Notes: generated from the sequence alone by a model not told the origin. Counted from the stretch's first letter, positions 9,950-18,910 are shown. The stretch is 64,000 nucleotides of DNA from Pannonibacter carbonis (GCF_003012935.1 NZ_PUDR01000017.1:1-64000); one strand, 5' to 3'. Numbers and translations are program-made.

Positions 9950-10876
9950 TCAGCGCGCGGTCACCTGCGCCGGCAGGGCGGCATCAGCCACCTTGCGTTC
10001 GGCGGCGAGCGAGGCCATCAGCGCCTTGTTGGCGTCATCCAGATCCGACTTGGCCGCTTCGCTCCAGGCATCGAACTGCTCCTGGGTGACAACGCGAACC
10101 GTGATCGGCATGAAGGCGTGATCCTTGCCGCAAAGTTCCGAACACTGGCCGTAGTAGACGCCAGTCTTCTCGGCCTTGAACCAGGTTTCGTTCAGGCGGC
10201 CGGGGACGGCGTCGATCTTCACGCCGAAGGCCGGCATGGCGAAGGCATGCAGCACGTCAGCGGCAGTCACCTGGACGCGCACCGTCTTGCCGACCGGAAC
10301 CACGACGTCATAGTCGGTCGCCAGGAGACGCGGCACGTCGGCCAGCGGCACGCCGCGCGCCTCGGCCACGGCGGCACGTTCATCATCCTTGAGCATCAGG
10401 CTGTCGAACGAGATGCCGGCCAGGGACTCGTCGGTGTATTCGTAGCCCCAGTACCACTGGTAACCAGTAGCCTTGATGGTCATGTCATAAGCCGGGATCT
10501 CGAGCTGCTTGTACAGCAGCCGGAAGGACGGCACGGCGATGACGACAAGGATCAGGATCGGCGCAACCGTCCAAACCACCTCGATCATCGTGTTGTGCGA
10601 GGTGCGCGACGGCGTCGGGTTGGCGCGGGCATTGAAGCGCACCATGACGATGATCAGAAGCGCCAGCACGAACAGCGTGATGACCGTGATGATGCCCAAG
10701 GTCATGTTGTTGAACCAGTGAATATCATCCATGACCCCGGAGGCCGAGGCCTGGAACCCCAGCTGCCAGGGCGACATGCCACCAGCTGCATCCTGGGCCA
10801 TGACCGACCCGGCCGTTCCGGCCAGAACGGCGGCGCCTGCAGCCGCCGCCATGAGACGCTTGAAGATTGCCTTCAC
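9950..10876 (-). CDS. ctaC: Cytochrome c oxidase subunit II
   Basis: A 308-residue protein with a signal peptide (about residues 1-28, cut after VMA-QDA), two membrane helices (about 55-80 and 97-118) and a periplasmic cupredoxin domain. The CuA ligands are in HAFAMPAFG and GQCSELCGKDHAFM (about 222-240). The conserved aromatic TGYQWYWGYEY patch accepts electrons from cytochrome c. No C-terminal heme domain is present, so it is an aa3-type subunit. Translation starts with GTG at 10876, preceded by GGAAGGGAG. It is the first gene of the oxidase operon, so its promoter must lie in 10877-11480. Confidence 0.96.
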   Translation of the reverse strand: MKAIFKRLMAAAAGAAVLAGTAGSVMAQDAAGGMSPWQLGFQASASGVMDDIHWFNNMTLGIITVITLFVLALLIIVMVRFNARANPTPSRTSHNTMIEVVWTVAPILILVVIAVPSFRLLYKQLEIPAYDMTIKATGYQWYWGYEYTDESLAGISFDSLMLKDDERAAVAEARGVPLADVPRLLATDYDVVVPVGKTVRVQVTAADVLHAFAMPAFGVKIDAVPGRLNETWFKAEKTGVYYGQCSELCGKDHAFMPITVRVVTQEQFDAWSEAAKSDLDDANKALMASLAAERKVADAALPAQVTAR

Positions 10877-11275
10877 GTCTGCGCTCCCTTCCCTAGTCCG
10901 CCTGCGGCGGCTCTCTCACCACGTCCACGCGCTGGTGGCCAATCCTGCCTCCAACACGAAACTGCCGAACCGGCCATAGGTTGCCGGTTCATTTCCGTCC
11001 CGGTCATCTGTCACCGGGAAAAACTGCAAATGGACGCTCGAAGCAGCTCTATGAACCCGGGCTGCATCTGCCGATGCGCCACAGGGGAGCTGGTCTGTCG
11101 CGTCCTGTTGCGTGCATTTTACGCACAAACCCGAATATATCGCGACGAGGCCCATCGTACAGCGACGTTCTGCCGCAGTGGGCACCGCAGCGGCGGGCAG
11201 CGCACAGAAACCACAAGAATCCTTGTCCTGCAACGGGTTTATGCCCTGCAGCCCGTGCCGCCCCCATCCTTCGAA

Positions 11276-11289
11276 TTGATCCTCGTCAA
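11276..11289. promoter_or_regulatory. FNR/FixK-type box 1 (imperfect)
   Basis: TTGATCCTCGTCAA matches the Fnr/FixK consensus TTGAT-N4-ATCAA at nine of ten fixed positions. It lies 23 bases (about two helix turns), centre to centre, from a perfect box at 11299-11312. Confidence 0.6.
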
Positions 11290-11298
11290 TTTTGTCGT

Positions 11299-11312
11299 TT
11301 GATCCTGATCAA
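11299..11312. promoter_or_regulatory. FNR/FixK-type box 2 (perfect)
   Basis: TTGATCCTGATCAA fits TTGAT-N4-ATCAA at all ten fixed positions and is a near-perfect palindrome. It is about 190 bases upstream of ialB and about 420 bases upstream of ctaC. In alphaproteobacteria such sites are bound by FnrL/FixK/AadR under low oxygen; which gene it controls cannot be seen from the sequence. Confidence 0.7.
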
Positions 11313-11500
11313 CGACCGCCGAATGGATCGGCGTATCGCAGAAACTTTTCGGTGAAGGTCACATTCCTGCCGGGAAAGACAGGGAGAAAGCGGATTGTGG
11401 ACTGGAACGGGCGGGCTGCCTGCGGCTATTCTCTGCGCCAGTTCTGATCCTGATTCGAGCTCGGGCCGCGGCCCTGACCCTTATGTCCGGAGGACACTCC

Positions 11501-12022
11501 TTGCCTAGCTCCCCTGCGCGCACCCTTTCCCGGATCCTTATCGGCGTGGCCGCCGGCATCGCGAGCCTGACCATCGCGGGCTCCGCGCGGGCTCAAGGCG
11601 AGGTCAAGGCCGTGCATGGCGACTGGCAGATGCGTTGCGACACGCCTCCGGGTGCTGCCAGCGAACAATGCGCGCTGATCCAGAACGTGACCGCCGAAGA
11701 TCGCGAAAATGTCGGCCTGTCGGTGATCGTGCTGAAGACCGCTGACAAGCAGGCGCGAATCCTGCGCGTGCTGGCGCCGCTCGGCGTGTTGCTGCCGTCC
11801 GGCCTTGGCCTTCGCGTCGATGATGCGGACATCGGCCGCGCCGGCTTTGTCCGCTGCCTACCCAATGGCTGCATCGCCGAAGTGATCCTGCAGGATGATC
11901 TGGTCGGCAAGCTCAAGGGCGGCAAGCAGGCCACCTTCATCATCTTCCAGACGCCGGAAGAGGGCATCGGCATCCCGATCTCGCTCAACGGCTTCTCGGC
12001 CGGCTTCGACGCCCTGCCGTAA
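11501..12022 (+). CDS. Invasion-associated locus B (IalB) family exported protein
   Basis: A secreted protein of about 173 residues with a signal peptide (basic RTLSR, then ILIGVAAGIASLTIAG, cleavage after ARA). The mature part carries IalB features: GDWQMRCD, two cysteine pairs (RCD...EQCALIQ and FVRCLPNGCIAEV), and an NGFSAGFDAL ending. The family is named for a Bartonella virulence protein but is widespread in free-living alphaproteobacteria; its function is unknown. An ATG lies at 11483, but GGAGGA (11489-11494) is placed for the TTG at 11501, which I prefer as the start. Confidence 0.8.
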   Translation: MPSSPARTLSRILIGVAAGIASLTIAGSARAQGEVKAVHGDWQMRCDTPPGAASEQCALIQNVTAEDRENVGLSVIVLKTADKQARILRVLAPLGVLLPSGLGLRVDDADIGRAGFVRCLPNGCIAEVILQDDLVGKLKGGKQATFIIFQTPEEGIGIPISLNGFSAGFDALP

Positions 12023-12063
12023 GGCTCGCAGCACGAGGGAGCAGACAGCTGACAAACGCTCTG

Positions 12064-12280
12064 TTGTCATCCCGGCCAAGCTGAGCGTTCAGCGAAGCGC
12101 CGAGCCGGGATCCAGAAGTCAGCCGCGCGAAGCGCGACACAGTTGATCCGGTGGAACCCGTTTCGTGTCGATTTGTTTTTGAGCTCGCACAGCTCGCACA
12201 GACGTGCTGGATCCCGGGTCAGGCCCGGGACAAGCTCCGGATCTACGGTTCGCTAACGCTCACCTTGCCCGGAATGACGG
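12064..12280. repeat. Intergenic palindromic repeat (REP-like, type A)
   Basis: The 302-base gap 12023-12324 contains no gene. It holds inverted elements: GTCATCCCGGCC...GAGCCGGGATCCAG, then CTGGATCCCGGG with TCAGGCCCGGGACAAG, and finally CCCGGAATGAC, which mirrors the start. Nested inverted pairs of this kind are typical of dispersed alphaproteobacterial intergenic repeats. It separates the convergent ialB and antiporter genes and may serve as a transcript end. Confidence 0.65.
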
Positions 12281-12324
12281 CAACTGACTGAAGCTGATGC
12301 CCCGCTCCGGCGAGGCTCTTTGTT

Positions 12325-14112
12325 TCAGGGCTCCTGATCGGTACCGGCTTGCCTTGCCGGGCCGCGCGGCGTGACCGCATGCAGCCGGTCATTGCCCGCT
12401 GCCTCGCCCTGCTCCAGCTGAAGCAGCATCCGTTCCTCATCGCGCCGCCGCACGTCTTCCTCGATCTGTGCAACGCGCTCCGGCGCCAGGCCAAGCCCGC
12501 TGAGCGCGGCGCGTCCGAACGCCAGCCCCGATTCGAAAGTCTCGCGGATCTGGTAGTCGACCTGCAGCCGGGTCAGCGCCAGGGCGTGGCTACGATTGGT
12601 GGCGCGGCAGTAAAGCCGGGCTGATAGGTTGAGGCTGCGCACAGCGGCGATGGCCTTTTCCATCACGGCCTCGTTCTCCACGCAAAGCGCAACGAGCGCC
12701 GCGTCGGCTGCACCGGCAGCGGCCAGAACATCCGCGCGGGTGGCGTCACCATAATAGACCCGATAGCCAAGCTGGCGGGCATAGGCGAGCCGGTCCGGAT
12801 GATTGTCGATGGCGGTGATCTCCAGGCCTTCCGATGTCAGGACCTGGGCCACCGTTCGGCCGAACCGGCCAAAGCCGACGATCAGCACCACCGGTGTCGC
12901 CGCCTCGAAGCTCTCGACAGCCGGGTGTGCAGCGCCACTGGCTTTCAACCGCGCGGCCAGCCAGTCGAGCGCCAGACAGGCCAGCGGGGTAAACAGCATC
13001 GACAGAATCACGGCTGCCGTCAAAAGGTTGGCAGTTTCAACCGGCAAAACGCCTTGCGACACGGCCGCAGCAAACAACACAAATGCGAACTCACCGCCTT
13101 GCGGCAAGGTCACGGCAACGCGCAAGGCGTCTGCATTGGATGATCCGAAAGCCCGCGCAAGACCCCATAGCAGCCCGCCCTTGACCAGCATAAGGACCGG
13201 CACGGCAATGGCAACGAGATACCACAGGCGCCCGATCAGCCCGAGGTCCAGCGACATGCCGACCGCAACGAAGAACAGCCCCATCAGCAGCGACCGGAAC
13301 GGCTCGATATCTGCCTCCAGCGTGTGGCGAAAACTGGATTCGGCGAGCAGCACACCGGCAAGGAACGCCCCAAGAGCCATCGACAACCCAACCATGTGCA
13401 TCACGCCGGCACTGCCGAGCGCCACCAGAAGGGCGGCAGCCAGCATGACCTCGCGCGCCTTGGTTCGGGCCAGGAACAGGAACACGGGCGAGACCAGATA
13501 GCGGCCGATGACGATCACCGCGACAACAGCCAGAAGCGTGACGGCAATCTCGGTCAGCGCCGACCCACCGCCCGAGCCGTCCGTGACCGGCGACAGGATC
13601 GCCACAAGCGCCAGCAACGGGACGATAGCAATGTCCTGGAACAGCAGGATCGCAAAGGCGCGCTGGCCATAGGGCGCTGCAAGCTGCCCGCGTTCCTGCA
13701 GGATCTGCAAGGCAAAGGCCGTCGAGGACAAGGCGAGCCCCAGCCCCGCGACAAGAGCCGCAGCCAGTTGCATTCCGGCGAGCCACAACAGGGCAAAGAG
13801 GCCGGCGCCCGTCAGCAACACCTGTGCCGCACCGAGCCCGAGAATATCGCGCCGCATGCGCCACAGCCGGGCCGCATCCAGTTCGAGGCCGATAACGAAC
13901 AGCAGCAGCACCACCCCGAGTTCTGCCACCGGCAGGATGTTGCCAGCCGAGCCGAAAGCATTCAGCCCATAGGGACCGATGGCCAGCCCTGCCGCCAGGT
14001 AGCCGACCACCGACCCGAGCCCGAACCGCTTGGCCAGCGGCACGGCGATCACTGTCGCGCCCAGAAAGATCAGGGCTTCGGAGAAGAGCGGCGGGACGGA
14101 TGCAGCTGCCAT
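12325..14112 (-). CDS. CPA2 monovalent cation:proton antiporter (KefB/KefC-like)
   Basis: A 595-residue protein with about 12-13 membrane helices (residues about 10-385) of the CPA2 family, including GYLAAGLAIGPYGL and LLLFVIGLELD. A cytosolic TrkA-N/RCK domain follows (VVLIVGFGRFGRTVAQ, nucleotide-binding Gly motif, about 405-520). A charged tail follows. It most likely exchanges potassium or sodium for protons and is gated by a nucleotide, as in Kef systems; no KefF/KefG partner is nearby. The ATG at 14112 is chosen because helix 1 begins soon after; upstream codons overlap the preceding small gene. Confidence 0.85.
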   Translation of the reverse strand: MAAASVPPLFSEALIFLGATVIAVPLAKRFGLGSVVGYLAAGLAIGPYGLNAFGSAGNILPVAELGVVLLLFVIGLELDAARLWRMRRDILGLGAAQVLLTGAGLFALLWLAGMQLAAALVAGLGLALSSTAFALQILQERGQLAAPYGQRAFAILLFQDIAIVPLLALVAILSPVTDGSGGGSALTEIAVTLLAVVAVIVIGRYLVSPVFLFLARTKAREVMLAAALLVALGSAGVMHMVGLSMALGAFLAGVLLAESSFRHTLEADIEPFRSLLMGLFFVAVGMSLDLGLIGRLWYLVAIAVPVLMLVKGGLLWGLARAFGSSNADALRVAVTLPQGGEFAFVLFAAAVSQGVLPVETANLLTAAVILSMLFTPLACLALDWLAARLKASGAAHPAVESFEAATPVVLIVGFGRFGRTVAQVLTSEGLEITAIDNHPDRLAYARQLGYRVYYGDATRADVLAAAGAADAALVALCVENEAVMEKAIAAVRSLNLSARLYCRATNRSHALALTRLQVDYQIRETFESGLAFGRAALSGLGLAPERVAQIEEDVRRRDEERMLLQLEQGEAAGNDRLHAVTPRGPARQAGTDQEP

Positions 14113-14137
14113 GGCGGGCAATTTCCTCAATTTCGGG

Positions 14138-14503
14138 TCAGTTTCGGCAGCCGAAAGGCGGGAAGGTGCTTGCCGTTCCCGCATTCATCGCCCGGATGAT
14201 CAGCCGGTCGGCAAAAGCCAGTTCCTCCGGGCTGCGCGGACACACGTCACGCGGATCAGTACAATCGCGATCTAGAAACGCCTGGTGCCGCGACAGGAAC
14301 CCGTCTGACAGCCCAGTGCTGCCAAATCGCTGCAAGGCTTCCTGCGCAGCATCGCGGTAGCGTCGGCATTTCTCAAGCGTCCAGTCGGCGGCACCTGTAT
14401 CAGTCGCATCCGCGCGCCTGATCACAACAAAGCCAAGCGCAACACAGAGGGCCGTGACGAGGATCGCCCTCCGCCTTGGCCCTGCCGCAATCGCCCGGCG
14501 CAT
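14138..14503 (-). CDS. Small exported or membrane-anchored hypothetical protein
   Basis: A 121-residue frame with a basic N-terminus and a hydrophobic stretch (AILVTALCVALGFVVI, about residues 13-28), either a signal peptide or an anchor. A cysteine-containing soluble part follows (TLEKCRRYRDAAQEALQRFG and RDCTDPRDVCPRSPEEL). I do not recognise a family. AAAGGA lies about a dozen bases before the ATG at 14503; ATG 14536 is possible but sits 6 bases from the divergent beta-lactamase start. Only 25 bases separate it from the antiporter gene, so they are probably cotranscribed. Four cysteines suggest a periplasmic disulfide-bonded fold. Confidence 0.6.
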   Translation of the reverse strand: MRRAIAAGPRRRAILVTALCVALGFVVIRRADATDTGAADWTLEKCRRYRDAAQEALQRFGSTGLSDGFLSRHQAFLDRDCTDPRDVCPRSPEELAFADRLIIRAMNAGTASTFPPFGCRN

Positions 14504-14542
14504 TGGCCCTGTCTGTCCTTTAAAAACGGAACTCATCCAGCC

Positions 14543-15352
14543 ATGCTCCGTCCGGTCCTGCTTGTTGTTCTCACGGCCATTTTGCCCGCTCTGACACCAT
14601 TTCACGCCCAGGCTGAACCCGTTTGCACCGTCATCGCCGATGTGTCGAGCGCACAGATCCTGCTGCGGCAAGGCGACTGCGAACGCCGCGTGACGCCTGC
14701 CTCGACTTTCAAGATCCCGCTCGCTGTCATGGGTTTTGAGTCTGGCGTGCTTCAGTCTGGCATTCTGCCCGAACTGTCGTGGCGAAAAGGTGAACCGGAC
14801 TGGGGTGGCAAGGCCTGGAAGCAACCGACGACGCCCAGAAGCTGGATGAAGCATTCGGTCGTCTGGTACTCACAGCGCATTGCAGCCAGCCTCGGACCGC
14901 AGCGGCTCACCGACTATGGCCAGCGGTTTCACTATGGCAACGCCGATTTCGCAGGCGACCCGGGCAAGGGCAACGGGCTTGAACGTGCCTGGATCGCCTC
15001 GTCACTGAAAGTTTCCCCGGACGAACAGGTCGCCTTTCTCAGTGCCTTGCAACGCGGCACGCTGCCCGTCAAGCCGGAGGCCATGGCGGCTGCAATCGAT
15101 CTGCTGGAGCGCTTTAAGGCTGACGGCTGGACGATCTCAGGCAAGACCGGCAGCGCTTTTCCCCGCAAGGCCGATGGCAGCTTTGACCGCAACCGGGGCT
15201 GGGGCTGGTTCGTCGGCCTTGCCGAGAAGGACGGGCGAAAGCTGGCTTTCGCGCACCTGACGCAGGACGAAGGGCCGGTCACAGGATCGGCCGGCCTGCG
15301 AACGCGCGATGCGCTGCTGGCCGATTGGCCGGCGCTTGTAACCGGCCGGTAA
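14543..15352 (+). CDS. Class D (OXA-type) beta-lactamase
   Basis: A 269-residue exported serine hydrolase. A signal peptide covers residues 1-24 (cut after HAQA). All class D active-site elements are visible: STFK at 54-57 (nucleophile Ser and the Lys that is carboxylated in the family), SVV at 105-107, YGN at 131-133, an omega-loop Trp at about 150, and KTGS at 201-204 followed by GWGWFVG. Length is typical. It should hydrolyse penicillins; the spectrum cannot be predicted. No insertion sequence or integron surrounds it, so it appears to be an intrinsic chromosomal gene. It could be a BlaR-type sensor domain, but the full secreted architecture argues for an enzyme. Confidence 0.9.
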   Translation: MLRPVLLVVLTAILPALTPFHAQAEPVCTVIADVSSAQILLRQGDCERRVTPASTFKIPLAVMGFESGVLQSGILPELSWRKGEPDWGGKAWKQPTTPRSWMKHSVVWYSQRIAASLGPQRLTDYGQRFHYGNADFAGDPGKGNGLERAWIASSLKVSPDEQVAFLSALQRGTLPVKPEAMAAAIDLLERFKADGWTISGKTGSAFPRKADGSFDRNRGWGWFVGLAEKDGRKLAFAHLTQDEGPVTGSAGLRTRDALLADWPALVTGR

Positions 15353-15369
15353 AGCGGGCAGCGCCCTGC

Positions 15370-16005
15370 TCACACCTCAAAGTCCAGCGCGCGCATGGCC
15401 TTTCGCAGGCCGTCCGGGGTCTCGTAGAGATGGGCGATGAGGCCTGCGGCCTCGGCGCCCTCGATGTTCTCCGGCCGGTCATCGACGAAGAAGGTCTGGC
15501 GCGGATCGTGGCCGTAGCGCTCGCACAGGCGCAGGAAGACGGCCGGGTCGGGTTTGCGGGCGCCGAACTCCGCCGAGACGTGTGCTTTCTCGCCGAAGAT
15601 ATCGAGCATCTCCGGGGCGCAGACCGGCAGCGCCTGTTTCAGCATCATGCCGTTGTTGGTCAGGAGCGCCGCATCGGCCTGTTCCGCCGCCGCATTGGCC
15701 AGCACCAGGGCAGCCGGTCTTGGCCGCATCATGGCGGCGCGGATCGACATCCAGGTCGGGGCATCGATGGGATAGCCGAGCCGTTCGGCAAAGCCGGCGA
15801 GATAGGCCTCCGGCGTTGCCGGGTCCCGGGCTTCGGCTGCGGTTTCCCAGCCCGAGTCCCAGATGGCGTGTTCGAACGTCTCGCGCCCCCGGCCCGTCAG
15901 CCGCTCCAGCGCGGCGATGCGGAGCTCGTGGTCAAAGTCGTAGAGCACATCGTCCATGTCGAAGACGACGAAGGTGACGGCCTTGGCATCGCGGATCAAG
16001 GGCAT
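15370..16005 (-). CDS. HAD-superfamily hydrolase (subfamily IA)
   Basis: A 211-residue Rossmann-type phosphatase with the four HAD motifs: VFDMDDVLYDFD (nucleophile Asp about 14, here DMDDV rather than the common DxDGT), LLTNNG (about 115), the Lys of ARKPDP (about 150) and FVDDRPENIEGA (about 173). A helical cap lies between the first two. Substrate is unknown. It starts two bases after the tldD stop, so it is cotranscribed with tldD. Confidence 0.82.
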   Translation of the reverse strand: MPLIRDAKAVTFVVFDMDDVLYDFDHELRIAALERLTGRGRETFEHAIWDSGWETAAEARDPATPEAYLAGFAERLGYPIDAPTWMSIRAAMMRPRPAALVLANAAAEQADAALLTNNGMMLKQALPVCAPEMLDIFGEKAHVSAEFGARKPDPAVFLRLCERYGHDPRQTFFVDDRPENIEGAEAAGLIAHLYETPDGLRKAMRALDFEV

Positions 16006-16007
16006 GG

Positions 16008-17441
16008 TCAGACCGCCGTCCCGCCAACCGTCAGGGCGTTGATGCGCATCGACGGCTGGCCGACGCCGACCGGAACGCCCTGCCCCTGCTTGCCGCAGGT
16101 GCCGAGACCTGGATCAAGCTTCATGTCGTTGCCGATCATGCTGACGCGAGTCAGGGCGTCCGGCCCGTTGCCGATCAGCATCGCGCCCTTCACCGGCGCG
16201 CCGATCTTGCCGTCCTCGATGCGGTAGGCCTCGGTGCAGGAGAACACGAACTTGCCGGAGGTGATGTCGACCTGCCCGCCGCCGAAGGAAACGGCGAAGA
16301 TGCCGTTCTTGACCGAGGCGAGGATTTCCGCCGGATCCTTGTCACCGCCCAGCATCACCGTGTTGGTCATGCGCGGCATGGGGATATGGGCATAGGACTG
16401 GCGGCGGCCGTTGCCGGTGGGTGCCATGCCCATCAGTCGGGCGTTCTGCCGGTCCTGCATGTAGCCGACCAGGATGCCGTCCTCGATCAGCGTGGTGCGG
16501 TTGGTCGGGGTGCCTTCATCGTCGACCGTCAGCGAGCCGCGCCGGTCGGCAATGGTGCCGTCATCAACGATGGTGACGCCGGGAGCGGCGACGCGCTGGC
16601 CCATCAGGCCGGCAAAGGCCGAGGTCTTCTTACGGTTGAAATCACCCTCAAGGCCATGGCCGACAGCCTCATGCAGCAGGATGCCGGGCCAGCCCGGTCC
16701 CATCACCACATCAAACGTGCCAGCCGGTGCAGGAACCGCCTCGAGATTCACCAGGGCCTGACGCAAGGCCTCGTCCACGCCGGCCTGCCAGGTTTCCGGA
16801 GTGATGAAGCGGGCAAAGCCCTCGCGGCCGCCGCAGCCATAGGAGCCGGACTCCATCCGGTCGCCGGAGGCGGCGACAACGGAAATGGACAGCCGCACCA
16901 TCGGGCGGATGTCGCGCACCCGGTGGCCATCGGCGCGCAGGATGTCGACCACCTGCCAGGAACCGGCGACCGACGCGGTGACCTGCCGCACGCGCGGGTC
17001 ACGCGCACGGGCATAGGCGTCGATCTCCTGCAGCAGCTTCACCTTGTCCTCGAAGCTCGGGCTGGCCAGCGGGTTGATGTCGGCATAGAGGCGCGTGTTG
17101 GTGCGCGCAGGGGCCGCAGCATAGCTGCCGGCATGGCCGGACTTCACGGCTGCCACCGCATCGGCGGCCCGCTTGAGCGCTGCCTCGGAAATATCACCCG
17201 AATGGGCATAGCCGGCTGCCTCGCCCACAACCGCCCGCAGGCCGAAACCCTGCGCCGTGTCATAGCTGGCGGACTTCAGACGACCGTTGTCGAACACCAG
17301 CCCTTCCGACTGACGGTACTCGACGAAAAGTTCCCCGTCATCGGCGCCGGACAGGGCCTCGGCGGTGATGCGGCGGGCGGTTTCAAGGCCAAGGCCTGAG
17401 GCGTCCAGGAGGTCTGGAACAGAGGACAGGATCTCGCTCAT
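16008..17441 (-). CDS. tldD: Metalloprotease TldD
   Basis: A 477-residue zinc metalloprotease of the TldD/PmbA family; TldD with TldE (PmbA) degrades unfolded peptides and CcdA-type antitoxins and trims microcins in enterobacteria. The zinc motif HEAVGHGLEGD is at residues 257-267 (His257, Glu258, His262), with a further conserved Cys in KFVFSCTEAYRIEDG near the end. The start at 17441 is favoured over 17498 because homologous sequence begins there. The partner PmbA is encoded at 22055-23398. Confidence 0.95.
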   Translation of the reverse strand: MSEILSSVPDLLDASGLGLETARRITAEALSGADDGELFVEYRQSEGLVFDNGRLKSASYDTAQGFGLRAVVGEAAGYAHSGDISEAALKRAADAVAAVKSGHAGSYAAAPARTNTRLYADINPLASPSFEDKVKLLQEIDAYARARDPRVRQVTASVAGSWQVVDILRADGHRVRDIRPMVRLSISVVAASGDRMESGSYGCGGREGFARFITPETWQAGVDEALRQALVNLEAVPAPAGTFDVVMGPGWPGILLHEAVGHGLEGDFNRKKTSAFAGLMGQRVAAPGVTIVDDGTIADRRGSLTVDDEGTPTNRTTLIEDGILVGYMQDRQNARLMGMAPTGNGRRQSYAHIPMPRMTNTVMLGGDKDPAEILASVKNGIFAVSFGGGQVDITSGKFVFSCTEAYRIEDGKIGAPVKGAMLIGNGPDALTRVSMIGNDMKLDPGLGTCGKQGQGVPVGVGQPSMRINALTVGGTAV

Positions 17442-17656
17442 CGGTGGCCTTTCGAGAGGGCGGTCAAACAGGTTGGCGCGGCGACTCCCGCGCATCATGT
17501 CCCTAACATAACCACTTCGCCGGTGATTTCATCCCCGGCAGGACATCGGATCCCGTTTGCGCACTTCCTGCCCCTTGCAAGGCCAACCAATTGACCGCAG
17601 GCCCCGCCTCGCCCATAACCGGCGAACTACACGCTGTCAGACTGCGAGAGACGCCG

Positions 17657-17881
17657 ATGAACCGCTATGAAACGCCGCGCGTGCCGGGCGAGGCCCGCAT
17701 CCGTTACCTTGACGGCGACTACCAGGTCGAAGCGCCAGGCACCTTCGTGCGCTGCGCCGTGACCGGTCAGGCCATCCCTCTGGATGAACTGAAATACTGG
17801 AGCGTCGAACGCCAGGAAGCCTATGTCGACGCGGAAGCGGCCTACAACCGCTTCATGCAGTTTGAAGGCAAGGCCGGCTGA
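17657..17881 (+). CDS. DUF2093 domain protein
   Basis: A 74-residue soluble protein with the DUF2093 core RCAVTGQAIPLDELKYWSV and RQEAYVDAEAA, a family of short alphaproteobacterial proteins of unknown function. The paired Cys seen in some zinc ribbons is absent. The ATG at 17657 has GAGAGA upstream; an earlier in-frame start at 17591 has no support. The gene is oriented against tldD and lpxK on both sides. Confidence 0.85.
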   Translation: MNRYETPRVPGEARIRYLDGDYQVEAPGTFVRCAVTGQAIPLDELKYWSVERQEAYVDAEAAYNRFMQFEGKAG

Positions 17882-17887
17882 TGCGCC

Positions 17888-18910
17888 TCAGGCCCGGAAT
17901 GCGCGCCGGCGCAAGGCGTCGGTGATGAGGGTCATGAGCCGCTCCTCCGGCTTGATCTCCATGGACACATCCAGCACGTCGCTTTCCCGCGCAAGCCAGT
18001 GAAAAATCTCTCCCTCACTGGCGGCAATGCGGGCCATGTCCTTCGAGGTGGTGACCAGTTGCAGGTCCGCCGCCTCCGCCCGGGTGATAAGATCCTGAGC
18101 CTCAGCCGGCGTGAAACTGTGATGATCGGCAAAGGACATCGTCTCGCGGACGTCCGCGCCCAGATCACGCAGGGTGTCGAAGAACTTCTGCGGGCGACCA
18201 ATGCCGGCATAGGCGAAAACGCGCTGCCCGGCGAATCTGCCTGTATCCTCCGGCGCGATCCGCGCCTCCAGCACCGGCAACGCCCGCCGCGCGGCAAGGT
18301 GAATAACCGCATCGGCCCTGTCCCCCTCGCCGACAAGGACCAGGGCATCGGCCCGGCGGATCTGCACCGAAAGCGGCGCCCGCAAGGGGCCGGCGGGCAG
18401 GACGAAGCCGTTGCCCACACCGACAGCCGCATCCACCAGCGCCAGCGTCAGATCCTTGGCAAGGGCCGGGTTCTGGAACCCGTCATCCATCAGGATCAGA
18501 TCGGCGTCGAGCGTTTCGGCCAGCCTTGCCCCGCCGGCGCGGTCCGCCGACACGATGGTCGGGGCTGAAGCGGCCAGCAGGAATGCCTCGTCACCGATCT
18601 GGCCGCTGGTGTGGTGCCCAGGGTCCACCAGCAATGGTCCCCGTTCCGTGCCCCCATATCCGCGCAGCAGGAACACCGGCCTGTGCCCGGCCGCCTTCAG
18701 GAGATCGGCAAGTTTCAGCGCAAAGGGCGTCTTGCCGGTGCCACCGACGGTGAAATTCCCGATGCAGATGACAGGCAGGCGGCTCTGATAGGCGGCCGCA
18801 GCCCGCATGCGCCGGGCCGCGATGAAACCATAGATGAGGGAAATCGGAGCGAGCAGAAGCGCCTTGGGGCTGAGGCCCGGTTGCCACCAGAAGGATGGCG
18901 GGGTCTTCAT
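17888..18910 (-). CDS. lpxK: Tetraacyldisaccharide 4'-kinase
   Basis: A 340-residue inner-membrane kinase that phosphorylates the 4' position of the lipid A precursor. An N-terminal hydrophobic segment (about 17-32) is followed by the P-loop GNFTVGGTGKTP (51-62), a mobile second-domain DDGFQNPAL motif (about 160), and FADHHSFTPAEAQDL (about 258). Length fits the family. The ATG at 18910 overlaps the waaA stop by one base (TGATG), showing coupling; a GTG at 18913 is the alternative. Confidence 0.95.
   Translation of the reverse strand: MKTPPSFWWQPGLSPKALLLAPISLIYGFIAARRMRAAAAYQSRLPVICIGNFTVGGTGKTPFALKLADLLKAAGHRPVFLLRGYGGTERGPLLVDPGHHTSGQIGDEAFLLAASAPTIVSADRAGGARLAETLDADLILMDDGFQNPALAKDLTLALVDAAVGVGNGFVLPAGPLRAPLSVQIRRADALVLVGEGDRADAVIHLAARRALPVLEARIAPEDTGRFAGQRVFAYAGIGRPQKFFDTLRDLGADVRETMSFADHHSFTPAEAQDLITRAEAADLQLVTTSKDMARIAASEGEIFHWLARESDVLDVSMEIKPEERLMTLITDALRRRAFRA

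Larger units (their letters stand above)
10877..11500. promoter_or_regulatory. Long intergenic control region between ctaC and ialB
   Basis: About 620 bases without a convincing gene. Short open frames exist on both strands, but none has a family motif or a sensible ribosome site. The region holds the promoters for the divergent ctaC operon and ialB and contains two FNR/FixK-type boxes (11276-11289 and 11299-11312). The long spacing suggests an extended leader for one of the two genes. Confidence 0.6.
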
